Shown in pieces: positions 42,701 through 54,104 of a stretch of DNA of 64,000 nucleotides. Made by a program: the position numbers and the translations under genes. Position 1 is the stretch's first letter; every line of letters starts with the position of its first letter. Origin of the DNA: Paraphaeosphaeria minitans. Taxonomy: Eukaryota > Ascomycota > Dothideomycetes > Pleosporales > Didymosphaeriaceae. The notes beneath the pieces were generated by a model. The model was given only the letters and a program-made list of their open reading frames with translations. It ran no database searches and was not told the DNA's origin. Location: positions 124,001 through 188,000 of the forward strand of contig WJXW01000005.1 in the NCBI GenBank assembly GCA_015832175.1, in the 5' to 3' direction.

Positions 42701-45700
42701 AGGGAAGAATTGCTTCACCGGTCCCGTATTGAACATCAAGATAAGCTACGCGCTAAAGACGATGAAATTCAAGCTTTGAGAGACAGGATGACGAGCATAG
42801 AGCGCAAGCATTCTAGTGAAGCAAGCAGATTGCGCTTTGAAGTTGGTAACATGGAGGAACAGGTGAAGGATCTGAAGGAGCGACTGGTCGAGGCTGAGAA
42901 GTTCAGAGTAGAGGCAGGTCAGCTCAAGGTGGCCCTCGACACTACGGTAAGGTCGTGGGAAGACAAGTACAAGGGTCTCGAGGAGACATCCTCCGAGGAA
43001 ATCGCTAAAACACGCGTTGAATTCGAGGAATGGAAGACCACCACCATTACCAGGAATGACGCCGAGAAGATTGCACTGGCCATTCAGTTTGACAAGAAGC
43101 TCAAAGAGGCTGACGATAAAGCCGAAAACGAGCGACAGGCTGCATCAGCTGCCCACCTCAAGGAGAAAGACGACCTCCGTTCTGAGCACCAGCGGCAACA
43201 GCGAGAACGTGAAGAAAGTTTCGACCGACTTCGCAACGAGCTCGAGCAGAAGCTGGGTGCTTCTCAGCTCGACTGCGAACAGGCACTCAAGCGCGAGCGT
43301 GACACCATGGAGGTCTGGGCGAAGGAGAGAGGCACGCTTGTTCAAGCTCATCGGGAGGATGTTGAGAGCCTGCGCAAGAGCTGGGAAGATCAACGTTCCC
43401 TCCTTGAGGGCCAGCACAAGAAGATCAAAGACGAGTCTGACAAGGCTTGGACCGAGCTACATTCGGAGGCAAATCGTAAGGCGGATAAGAACAAGGCGAT
43501 TGCGGACCAGCTGAGCAACGAGAAAGAGGAGTTACTCAGACAGTACAACGAGCTGAAGCTGCAGCATGAGAAAGAGAAGGAGATCATCAAGAGCGTTGCG
43601 AGCAACATGGAGAGCGAGAAGTCGAGACTGGAGAAGCTTATGGAGTCGTACGGTGACATTGCTGAGATCAAGAGTAAGGGTGATACTTATTAGTAAGTCT
43701 GCCATGGTGTTCAATGTTTCTTTGTCGGAATTTATCCCTGTTTTGCGCATTTCTGTTTGGGCTGGGTCACGAGGGAGTACAAGTCGCTAGCATTTTCATG
43801 GACGTAATGCAATCTTCGTACTTTTGTCTCTCTGTTCCGTGCCGGCTGTCGCTAACTGCTCTGCAGTTTGGTCTCCTTCACGCAACTTCAGAAGCAAATT
43901 CTTGATCTCGCCGCGACCCATTTCGTCCATCTTCCCGTCATCCCTCCTCCAGAAGAGTTGCAGCAGATACCTTCTCTCTTGCCTTCCTTTTTGGCCGATA
44001 CCTCGTCTTCCAGGTAAGTTGTTCCATTTTCTTACTCCCGACGTTGAGTAACCTTCACCCAGGCAGCTTCGCGCCGCATATGTGGCACATACCGTCTCCA
44101 AGCTCGTCACCTATCGCGTCTTCGGTCCTTTCCTGTTCAGCTTGGGTCGCCGGTACGACAAGGCTGACTCTTTGTTCTTGTCCATGAGCAACCACATCCG
44201 CGACAAGAGCACACGCAAAGAGGCCATCTGGCGCCAGCAGACACTCCTCGCAGCTTTTACGAGCAGTGGTGCTAAGCAGCGCATCAACACCGCTGCTGGT
44301 ACCGTAGTCGAGGAGATCGTCAACGCCATCAAGCACTTCGCTGACCCCAAAGAGGAGGAGGGCATCAAGATTTCTGTGAAGCGCATCGTCAAACTCGCTG
44401 CCGAAACCTGGCGCTTTGCTCGTCTCGAGCGAGAGATGATTTCGGCGACAATGCCTGCTATCACCGACGGAGATCATGATTTCACGGGACCAAAATTTTG
44501 GCCGTCGCACAGGCCTGAAGGCAGCCCCATTGCCTCGCTTGTTGGTACCGAAATGCCATTGGACGAGCAGCCCAAGATGGTATTGAGGCTGTTCCCGGTC
44601 ATATATCGCGAGCCCAAGCATGAGAACTTCCGCGACGAATCCGACGAGAATCTCGACGAAGGGTGTATCTACCACCATGGTCTCGCCTTGTACGACGACG
44701 CAGAGCTAGTGGTTCAAAGGAAGCAGGAGCTCCAAGCAGCAGGTTTGCCACCTACCACCAACGCTGCCTCTCCGACGACTGCTGACTTCCCGCCGCCTCT
44801 GTTGCCCGCGCCTAGGGCCTCTTTACCACCTACGCCAGCTTTAAAGAGGGCTTCTGTTCAGTCGAGATCGCCGCCATCGCCTGATCCAATGAAATATGCC
44901 GTTCCGACCCGTCCAGCATCAGCCACTTCGATAAGCTCGGGTAAAAGCTCAATCCGTTCGAGAACGCCACCACCGGTTCCGCCCAAACGAAGTTCTATTC
45001 GATCCAAATCATCTTTATCATTTTATTCGCTCAAGTCCTCAGTAAGATCGTCATCTCCGCCGCCTCCTCCACCGTCACGTGTACCTCCACCGCTACGTGG
45101 ACCTCCACCGTTACGTGTACCTCCACCGTCACGTGCACCTCCACCTCCACCGAAGAACCCATCGATAGCTCCCTCTTCTCCCAAAGCCGCTCCGTTAGAA
45201 GTTCCTCACATACCGTATACACGTCCACCTCCCGGTCCTATCGATTACGACACGCCTCGGAATGCTCCTCCGCTCCCCACTCCCACCGAAAGTCTTCTCG
45301 GTGCACCTCCAGCCTCAATGGTCGTCCTGGCAGCAGAGTTTGACGAAAAGGACAAATCTGCCCCATCACATCCAAATCCTACGGCAGTCGGCTTGCCCGA
45401 TGCCCTTGAAGCCGGATCCAGCGCGCCCGAGGAACAGCTTCCGCAGGTTACGCCAACCGAAAGCGCCATCATTCCACCTTTCAACCCTCCCGCCTCCAAT
45501 CTGCCCACACCGCCGGTGTCCCGCTCGCCCACGCCCGCCGACCGACCCGTATCCCCCCTGTTCGCCGCCATCGACGAAATGGACGCTCTATCCAGCCACC
45601 GCAGTCACAGCCGCCGAACCTCCTCCTCCCGCCGCTCCGCACGCTCCAAGCCCTCCGAAGACGACCTTCACCGCACGACCACCGATGCCACAGAGTACAC

Positions 45701-46079
45701 CACCACCAAAAACGTGCACTCCAAGTCCGGCCCCAAGGCCGAAGAAGCCGACCAAGAACGCCCCGACAACGCGCGTCGCACGTCCGGCTACACGCTCAGC
45801 ACGCGCAGCTCTCGCGAGGCAGACATGGCGTCTCGCACGGATAACACGGAGAGACCGGGCAGCGGAAGGAGTAGTAGGTACCTCTGTGAGAGCAGGAGCG
45901 CAGCGATCAAGGGGCTGTATCCGAATAGTCCGCTTGCTGGGGCGAGTGCTGCAGGGAGTCCATCTGTGAGTCGCACGAATTCGATGAGGAGTGAGAAGAG
46001 TAGGAGGCGTAGTAGTGAGGTGGAGAAGGGGACGTGGGATTCGACTGTCACTGGGACGGACGGGGAGGGGAAGGAGTAG
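39773..46079 (+). CDS. Giant uncharacterised repeat/coiled-coil protein (2027 residues)
   Basis: Three exons, 39773-43692, 43867-44013 and 44063-46079; introns of 174 and 49 nt, both with GTAAGT donors. Function not recognised. Layout: Lys-rich start (MAKKKGKKAQ); a long acidic Pro/Glu region with KKKGKKGKK patches (three copies) and seven perfect-length 13-residue repeats (residues 228-318); a Pro/Tyr/His-rich linker; a coiled coil at about 970-1305; then a conserved-looking globular region spanning exons 2 and 3 (LVSFTQLQKQILDLAATHFV; AYVAHTVSKLVTYRVFGPFLF; KQRINTAAGTVVEEIVNAIKHF); and a Ser/Pro-rich tail with VPPPLRGPPPLR-type poly-proline. Similar multi-part proteins occur in other filamentous fungi. 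Scaffolding is plausible but is an inference only. The two introns both fall between the coil and the globular region. Confidence 0.8.
40454..40726. repeat. 39-bp in-frame coding repeat, seven units
   Basis: Seven tandem 39-bp units starting at 40454, 40493, 40532, 40571, 40610, 40649 and 40688 encode a 13-residue VEAAEPPSTE-type peptide. Units alternate between GP and AP endings in pairs, suggesting that a two-unit block was duplicated. The array continues into more diverged PEAP/VEAPE repeats to about 41330. Confidence 0.92.
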
Positions 46080-46458
46080 AGTAGAGGCGTGGCCTCCTCT
46101 TATCTCTGGCGGTTTCCCGAGTTTCTTTTGTTTTGTTTCGCACTTTGGGATTTCATGTTAGTATCCTTTTTCCCTCACTTCTCGCATTCTTTATTATGTA
46201 TTACTGGCCGTATTTTGTATTTGGCGAGGCGTTCTGGGTTTGCACATGCATATAATGGGATGGGTCATATCGGGTTGGGATGCATTGGCAAGGATACAGT
46301 GTGCATGTACGAGATCAGGGTATGGTAATGACGGTGTCTAGCATGTTAGCGTTTTCTATTGGGCGTCTATATAATTTCGACCTTCCTATCTTTCTCAAGG
46401 CTTGGATTTATCTCACAGTGACGGACATAAAAATGGGAGCGTAGTACATTTGTGCACC
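46080..46458. other. 3' flank of the giant protein gene
   Basis: T-rich sequence, probably 3' UTR and terminator region. No gene seen. Confidence 0.5.
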
Positions 46459-47478
46459 TTATTCTGCATTAACGCACTCAGTCGCACACTTGTAGACATG
46501 TAGCATACACGTTAGTGTAGATTTCCAAAGTAGGATGCGTTCCCATTTTATTATCGGCCACTGCGCCATCCCTTTCACCGCAAATCTTAACACAAAGCCC
46601 CCACAGTCTAAACTTACCTCCACCTCCCACAAAGTCTCCATATCCTTGCGAACGACATCCCACAGCTTCTTGAAACTGCTAACATCGTGCATCTAACACT
46701 TCGTCTCATTCCACTCCCTCCTCTTCTCAATATTGCTCGTGCCAGTCCGATACCCCAGAACCACAAAGCCCTCGCCTGCTAACCCAGCAGTCACCTTACA
46801 AGCCCCGACCTGCCTATTCCAGCCTCACTGATGTTACAACTGACCTACGTGCACTACATCGATCTTCCCCTGCAACTTCTTTACCTCTACCCCGGGATTC
46901 AAGATAATACACAGTATTAATATCGCGTTAAATCTATCACGATTGTAGAATAATGTGTACCTCAAGTCCCTGCGATTGACAAGGTCCATCTCCATGAGCC
47001 GCTCTTGAGGTACGCCATCGATTGCGAGCCAGCACATATCTTTCCCGAGGAAACACTACATATCTAGCAGTATCCCTCCATCCTTGAGATGCGATATCAT
47101 GGACGCGTAGTCGGGGTGGTGTGGAAGGCTTGGAGTAGACCCCGCGAGACTGGTGCAAGGGTACGGTAGGGCAGGAGGTGGAAGCCTTGTTAGCGCTGTG
47201 GGCGCTGTCAGGTGGCGGGCAAGAGACATGCGGCTCTGACTCGTACGATGGCTTGGATATGCGCGCCTACTTGGTCGGGCGGGTGTGGCTGTATGTTTCG
47301 AGGAGGGTGCGGACCTGGACGGGTTAGTGGGCCTGCTGGGGAAGGGTTTTAGAGGGTGTACTTTGTCGGTGATTTTGGAGTCGATGTTGGTGCTCCACCA
47401 GGGTAGGTTTTTGGACGGTTGGCGGGATGCGATGGGGTCGGATTCGGAGGTCATCGCAGTGAGTGGACGCAAGTTCAC
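46459..47478 (-). pseudogene. Decayed SAM-dependent methyltransferase (meroterpenoid-cluster type)
   Basis: No long frame, but fragments in different minus-strand frames line up in order with the fungal methyltransferase family found in terpenoid clusters (AusD/Trt5-like). These are WWSTNIDSKITDKV (near 47400), YPCTSLAGSTPSLPHHPDYASMISHLKDGG (as pieces near 47070-47160), GKDMCWLAIDGVPQERL then RDLRYTLFYNRDRFN and VKKLQGKIDVVHV (47045-46840), and FKKLWDVV with LWEVEVSLD (46680-46590). Frames change at least four times and a stop precedes the last block. The motif I region (LLDMGC-like in this family) is split by a frame change. The sequence shows a dead gene; the cluster link is inferred from family. 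Confidence 0.75.
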
Positions 47479-50400
47479 GAGAGTCGGAATGTGCTAAGAT
47501 TGTTGCTTCGGTGGTTCCGATGGGAGTTGGTAGGCATTTTTTGAGGGCATGGATATCTTCAAAGGTTGGTGATGAGTTTGCGGAGCGCGCCAAGGCATTG
47601 TATCGTTGGTGCCGATGAATAGATTGCAGTCAAGCGGTGGCCCTCGGGTCCAATTGCAAAACCAGATGCATCGAAGGGTTAGAAGGAAAGTTCGATGGCT
47701 CGGGTGCGGCGTAGTTAGGCAGCAGTCATGGCGATGACGATGCAATGTCGGCTATATTTGTTGGTGCTTAGGTACTTTTCTCTTCACGCGTCAGTCTCGT
47801 GTTGTTGCTGCGTCCAGCAGCCCTACTTGCCTGGCAAACACTTTTTTGTGAGCCAGTTCTTACTAATTTACGTCTTTTCTCGCATCCGTAATTCCCAATC
47901 TTAATGAAAATAAAGCGGACATTTAGTGACAACAGCCAATAGTCCCTCCCCAAGCGCCACCCGACCGTGCTTCTTTCGGCCCCCGGGTCTCAGAATGCTG
48001 AAGCCGCCTCCCGCCCCAGCCCTTCACCGCGTCGCTCAGAACAAGTCCTTTCCCATACTTTCGCGGTTCCCATTAGAAGATTCATGGATTCGCACTATTA
48101 TTTTTCTAGTTGCGTTCCACCCACGAGCGACACTACAAATTTGATGACAGTGCGCTCGTTCTTCCACGCGGTGGCTGCAGGGCCAATTTCCACGAGATAA
48201 TTTTATCAAACTGGGTATTGGCAAGTGGTAGCAGATTCACTGAGTCGCTCCAGGATCACTTCAGTAAGCTCTCATTGTCGACTCTGCTCCGTTTTCTGCA
48301 ATCAGCTATCTCTCTGACGGCGTTTAGATATCGACACGCATGGGACGCCATTAACGGCCACTGGATTACAACGAATTTATCAGCTGGATGCCGCCGGGCT
48401 GCTTGAGTACATCCGCGATGAATCCTGCCGTTCGACCAACGCGCTTTCCCAACAAACCCACATACGAGACGCTCGATTCTTGTTGCCGCTCGGTACATCA
48501 CCTCAGATCTCTACCAGAGACTTTTCGATGCATCATAGAGTCTTATAACAGACACTTCCATGCTCGATCGAACAACAAGTCGCTTTTTGACAACACCAAG
48601 TTCATCACACGCATCGAAGCGCTGCCGAACAGGCTGTTGAACATACTATATACTACATGATTCGCTCGAGTCGATCTATTTACATTGCGTTTCTTCACAG
48701 ACGCCAGGTCTTTGCTGGTCGCAGAACCTTTGATAGCTTCTGGCTCCATGACTAGAGCGCCAATCGGGTTCTGTGACTTAGTAGTTGTTATGGGCGTAAG
48801 TGAGAGTTAACAAACCTACGGAACATGCTGAAGTTAAGTTTTTGAGGTGTTACCACACCGTGAATTCTCGTGCACATGTAAGATTTTGTGTGGCGTGCAG
48901 GCGCAGGTGCAAAAGACAACTTTTTCACACGTACGCGATAGATAATCTATATACCATGGACCCTTGTTTCCACATTTTGAAAATTAGCTAATTAGCCAGT
49001 AAAGTGGGCGAAGTTGATGTAAAATGAGGGATCGAGGGCTGAATCAACACTATTAGCTTTTCAGTCCGTTGCAGGCTTTATAGTAGCGACGGTAGACTCG
49101 GTTACTTGTGTGATGTTAAGTAATTTCTACAAATGGTCGAAGGCAGCGTTACGGGAATGTACTTTTGAAATTTTAAATAAATAACAAGGTCTCACTTGAC
49201 TATCGACATGTCCAGTTCTATTGTTCAAATCCGACCAAGTATGTTGGTGCCACACGATCATGGAAAAATCCTCCTATTGCCAAGTGCCATGATCACCGGG
49301 GATGTGAGCCCGTAGCAGCTGTGTGGCTTGGTCACAGCAGAACTTCATGGCTCATCATACGTCGTATCTTCGGAATCGTCGATTCATTTCAGGGGCTTGG
49401 TATCTGCTAAGTCAACGTTTGAAGGGCGCCTCGTAATGTTCGGCGAGCTACCGGCACCGTCCCATGTGCGCCTGCGCGCTCTTGCCTGCTTTTTTGCCTA
49501 AGATTCTCCTGAATCTTGTACGCGACACCATGTGGCTCTTACATTCGAGCTATAACGTATCTAGGTAGGCGACTTTGCATAGCTTCTTGAGTTGATCACT
49601 GGGTTAGTGACGCTACCTGTCGAGCGAGAGCTCACATTTAGACCGTGCACATCCGCACAGCCTTCCAAATTCAACTCGCAGGTGTGGATCTGCATTTTCG
49701 TGGCAGGGTTTTCAGAATCCGACCAGCTTAGCCGTTATCAACTCGCTTGCTCCAAGATATGTCAAAATGCAGAGATAATCATGCATCCAGTTTCTCTTGT
49801 AGTTAGGCTTACGGTCGGTCTTTAAGCGATGAGAATTTTTGAGTTTTACTGCATAATTTCGGATGCTTGTGTTGGACAAAGGGTTCAATGATTGGCATAC
49901 AATCCCTTCCAAGACCAGTGTGACGAGCGGACGGTAAAAAACGAGCATACGAGCCTGAAGGCTACAATATCTCGGATGCTGTGAAACAAATGATCAGACC
50001 CAGAACAACACGCAATAGATTGGCCAGAATGCGCCCAGAGAGCTAGAAGTAACAGCGTGACAATCCTGCATTATTCCAGGCAAAATGATTCTGCCTTGGC
50101 CCTTGCAATCGGCCTGGAAAGCCTAGTTCAAGCATCAGTCCCCTTTTCCAATCAATTGGACCAGGACGCTCTGTAAGGCTGGAGACTGCCGGGGTCACTA
50201 TGAAACCATTTGAGAGCCGCTTCCCCGGCTGTCAAGAGGGTACCGTTGACCGATCAGCAAACAGTTATGCAGGAGGCTGATCATGCATGCACTTACAATC
50301 TAGAGCATTGAGCTTCGCAGATAGTCCAAAACAGGGCGTTGCTCAATGCTTGACGGAAGCTGTCTAGTACCATGGGTAGCGCTGTGCGACAAGGGTGCAA

Positions 50401-52790
50401 TACTTCCAGTGGCGTGGAGCATGAGTGAAACTCTATTAGGATTTGGGCGCTTCCCAATCAGACTACGCTCCTCGGGCACCCAAAACAACAGGCGGTGAGG
50501 AGGGGCTAGAGATAAGCATGCGTAGAGCATTAGCGTCAGTGGCCTGAATAGTGACTGTGCACGATGGGAGCGCGTTAAATCAAGCAAGGGAGCCTTTCCC
50601 TGGTAAGCAGCAAAGCCAAGTTGGCTGTGTTTCCACTAGGTACCTACTCGGCTACATTGTTTTGATCAAATCATCGATAACTCTTGACCACTTTGCCGGC
50701 AGCAGCAGCAGCGGCACATCAATGCATTAGTGAACTAAAATATACGCATAGTAGCTTTAGGTCAGTTCAAGAGCGAGAGACGTCTCTTATCCTACCGTAA
50801 TAATTGTCAAGCTAGGGCCAACAACGCACGCGCCTTGTTTCCCTAGCCTTGCAACTATCCACACTATCAACAAACACGCGTGAAATACCAATAGCGCACT
50901 TTTCCTATGTATTGCCCAGGTAAGATGTGACGCGATCTCCTGTGACCACCAGGTCAGGGTCAATTTATGACAACCCTAGATGCCCTTATAACCCCAACGG
51001 CCACTAAGATCTAAATCATATCCCAGTGGGCGGTTCGAGTAACGGGCCGCTACCTAGGTACCATGCCAGAGCAAATAATGTCTAAGAGAGCTTGAACACA
51101 ACAGTTTTAGTACCCGTACACTTGACAGATGCATACTATTCGACTCTTAAAAGACTCTTTCTGAGCATTACATATGTTCAATGTATGAGAAAATGCTATA
51201 CAAGTACTAATGGGTGCTGTATCCCAGCCTGGAGTAGCACCCATTACGTCCTCAGAGATATCTGTCCTAATAAGCGATGAGCAAAGAACATGAGGGACCG
51301 TCAACAGAGGCGATGAGTTTGAGTAATAAGAAAGCAATGTGTCTGGTGTTTGGGGGGCATATAGAAGGCGATGATGCAGTTAGAGTCTAATATTGACATA
51401 TGTGTAAGCGCAATGACATTGTATGAGCAGGTGCTGATGGTGATAAAAGATCAGCTCGATCCATCGTTTAGTGAAATACTCCTTCTATTGCTTGATTTAT
51501 GTTCATGTAGGCTGCTAAAATAATGTTCCACACATGCATTACCCGGCTATCAGCTTTGACGCTTGCACCTTTAACTGGTCACGTCTGTGGCGATTCTCCT
51601 TTGGCAAAACGGGGCTTCTGATCGCTCAATTGACCAATGACAGTCAGAGATTGAGATATGCAAGCTTCGCTTGCGCTCTGCTGCGAGGGACCAGATGGGG
51701 TGGTTTTTTGTTCTTGTGAGCTGCCACCACGCTGCTGCGAAGGACCGGACGGGCCGTTCCCTTGTTCTTGTGACTTATCGTTGCCCTGACCTGATTTTTA
51801 TTAGCATACCGTCGCTGCGCGTTTCGAGATACTCACCCAACGGCGGTGGGGGTATTGTGCGCAACACTGTCCGAGGTGCCATGTTGAGACCGGCAATCGC
51901 GAGCGTCAATAGATTGAAGGATGGATGAAGGTGTCTTGACCGCACAATGACTGCGGCAGCAATTTATACTGCTGTAGGCGAGGTGCAAGGCTCTTGAATA
52001 CCCTTATCCTATTCCTCGTAATAGCCATGAAAGATCGCTCTGGCCCTTGGCGGTATGCCCCGACTTATTTCCACACATGCGAGTGCAGAAGAGATGCAGG
52101 GAGGCAGCAGCACGCCTCTGCAGTACCCCCTGTGGCCTATACCAGGTTTGCCTGAGGAGCTTTACTATCGAATCCTCCGCTTTGGTGGCCGGGGAACCTT
52201 CGACGGTAGCGTTCCTATTGGATGGTGTCCTTTTTTGCCAAGGTTTCTCCTGGAGGCAGGGCTATAGGTACCTTCCATAGCTACCGTACCTAACGCGTCG
52301 TGCCGACGCAAAACGTCTGCAGATGTGCAGGTGACGAAAAGTCGACGTGGCACGTGGGAAAACACCGAAAACTACCTCTCTGGAGGCTTTTATGAGCAAC
52401 TGACCAAATGTATGGTCATTGCCCACTTTTCCATCGATATCGTAGGCAGCGGTCCACTATGCAGAACTGCCAGGCGTGTGGTGCGTATCTAGGACGCGGA
52501 GCAGTCGAGACCTGATACGTAGATGCCCAGAGACCAAAACACTACAACGAAAATGGCATAATGAGTTCATGTGTCAGCTGTTTCCAACACATCGAGGCGT
52601 TCACTGTTGTATCCGCATCCGCTAAAATCATGTGGGAGCTGGCCAAAGGGTGCTTGCTTGTGAGCGTTGACTTTCTCAATTTCCCTTCAAGGTTGATCCA
52701 AATCCTCTGCTGAAGGCAGTAGGTATCCTACGGTACCGTATACGAGCTTCGTACCCATTGTTGTGTTTGTGGTGTGCCTTGAGTGACGAG
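47479..52790. other. 5.3-kb gene-poor accessory region
   Basis: Only short open frames on both strands, none with recognisable family features. Composition is more AT-rich and less coding-like than the 4-46 kb part. Fragments at 47930-48660 (+) are the most gene-like but change frame often and were not identified. No transposase, reverse transcriptase or terminal repeats recognised. Confidence 0.5.
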
Positions 52791-52797
52791 TATAAAA
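52791..52797 (+). promoter_or_regulatory. TATA box with pyrimidine-rich leader
   Basis: A perfect TATAAAA in an otherwise empty region, followed by a CT-rich leader (about 52850-52990) and an ATG in good context (AAAAAATGGC) at 52999. This looks like a real promoter, yet the downstream frame is only 60 codons. Confidence 0.45.
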
Positions 52798-52998
52798 GAA
52801 TGAGTTAAGTTATCCTATCCAAAATCTATCATACAAATCCAACTGCTGCGATCGTCCATCGGGTGGTCCCTTTCTCGTGTGTTTTTTTGTTTTTGTGTTT
52901 CCCCTGATCAGCTACCTATCTAAACGATACCTAGCTGATCGGCCCTACGTTTCTCCGACTTTCTATCGCAGGCCAACCTTTACACCACACCATAAAAA

Positions 52999-53181
52999 AT
53001 GGCTCAACAGAGTTCATTCAAGCCCATGGTTTGCCTCGGTGCCTGGCGTGAAACGGGTGGCCCAATAGAGTCAAGTGTGCACGTGCTGTCGGTGCTAGGT
53101 AGACGCGCCGTGCCCGGCCGCCATTTTCCACATAACGTTGTATCTTTTCACATCATCTGGCAAGCTCTGCAGAACGACTAA
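52999..53181 (+). CDS. Small uncharacterised protein (60 residues), doubtful
   Basis: Short frame downstream of a TATA box, starting MAQQSSFKPM and ending WQALQND. It has no signal peptide, membrane segment or known motif. It is convergent with the DUF6594 gene, the two stop codons overlapping by four bases. It could be a small gene, the surviving first exon of a lost gene, or the start of an antisense transcript into DUF6594. Support comes only from promoter-like context. Confidence 0.3.
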   Translation: MAQQSSFKPMVCLGAWRETGGPIESSVHVLSVLGRRAVPGRHFPHNVVSFHIIWQALQND

Positions 53182-54104
53182 TTCGTCCTGCAGGCACTCT
53201 CCCCTGTTGTCGATACGAATACAGACGCGACAGCGAAGTAGGCAGCTGTCAGAGAAAAGATCGAGGAGCGCGATATCTGGCCTCCGAGCAGCTTGGCCGA
53301 TGCCGAGAAGACGAGGCCGAACACCCCGACCACAGCGATACGGACCATGAGACTGGGAATCCGAGCCAGAGCAAACATCGTTGTCGTTAGAAGAACGGGA
53401 ACGAAGATGAATGCGACCGTGTCGAAGAAGGCAACGAGTGTCGAAAGTCTGATTTGGCCTAGCCCTGCGCCCATGCGGAAACATTGGCGCAGCCGCTCCA
53501 GAACTCTTTGGTCGATCCAGGCGATATGCTTGACAGCCAAGTCTGTAAGGACATCATATGAATCGACACCCACTACGGCGACGAAATCAGGCGATGTCGG
53601 ATCTTTATAGGCCCTGGCACCATCGGTCTCGTTCGTGGGGCAAAAGGTGCCGTCGTTTTCGAAGAGCTCAGGATAATCGTTTAGTGTCGCACCTGCATAC
53701 GAGCCATGTGTAGGCAAGTTTTGAAGACTGTGGACCAGACACAGATCTTGACCTGTGGACGATCAGACATCGAGTGGGTCGAGATTATACTCGCAAGGCT
53801 CACCGTGAGCTTTGAGCTTATTTTCGTATCTCATCCATTTGCCATAGAGCTTTCCGTCTCTTTTCACAAGTATGCGAGGAAAATCGAGCGTCGTCAGAGG
53901 GCCCTGACCATCCCGGCTTCGAAATTCGGCTATACTATTGTTAAGCTCACGTTCGATCACAAGAAGTTCTTCTTCATCGTCATAAAGCTTCTTGGACCAT
54001 TGGGGTCCAAGTCGACGATACTTGAGTTGCTCAGGATACTGTGCGCTTTCTCTGTAGAATCTTCCGCATCGATGAACCGGCCGTGGGGGTTGTTGTGCTT
54101 GCAT
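53178..54104 (-). CDS. DUF6594 membrane protein
   Basis: Uncharacterised fungal family. Two exons, 54104-53804 and 53752-53178; the 51-nt intron (GTGAGC..CCACAG, branch CTGAT) removes an apparent in-frame TGA and keeps the frame (KAHG-QDLCLVH); 291 residues. The N-terminal half is soluble and helical (YPEQLKYRRLGPQWSKKLYDDEEELLVIERELN as a continuous stretch, with the family's arrangement of charged helices). The C-terminal third has three membrane segments: LVAFFDTVAFIFVPVLLTTT, MVRIAVVGVFGLVFSASAKL and IFSLTAAYFAVASVFVSTTG. This end, three passes with an AAY/FAVxxVFV motif, is the family's hallmark. The family is often found near HET genes and other expanded fungal families; the function is unknown. 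Confidence 0.8.

Noticed and set aside
53763..53765. Premature stop in the DUF6594 gene
   Set aside because: It lies inside a consensus 51-nt intron in correct phase, so the gene is read as intact.
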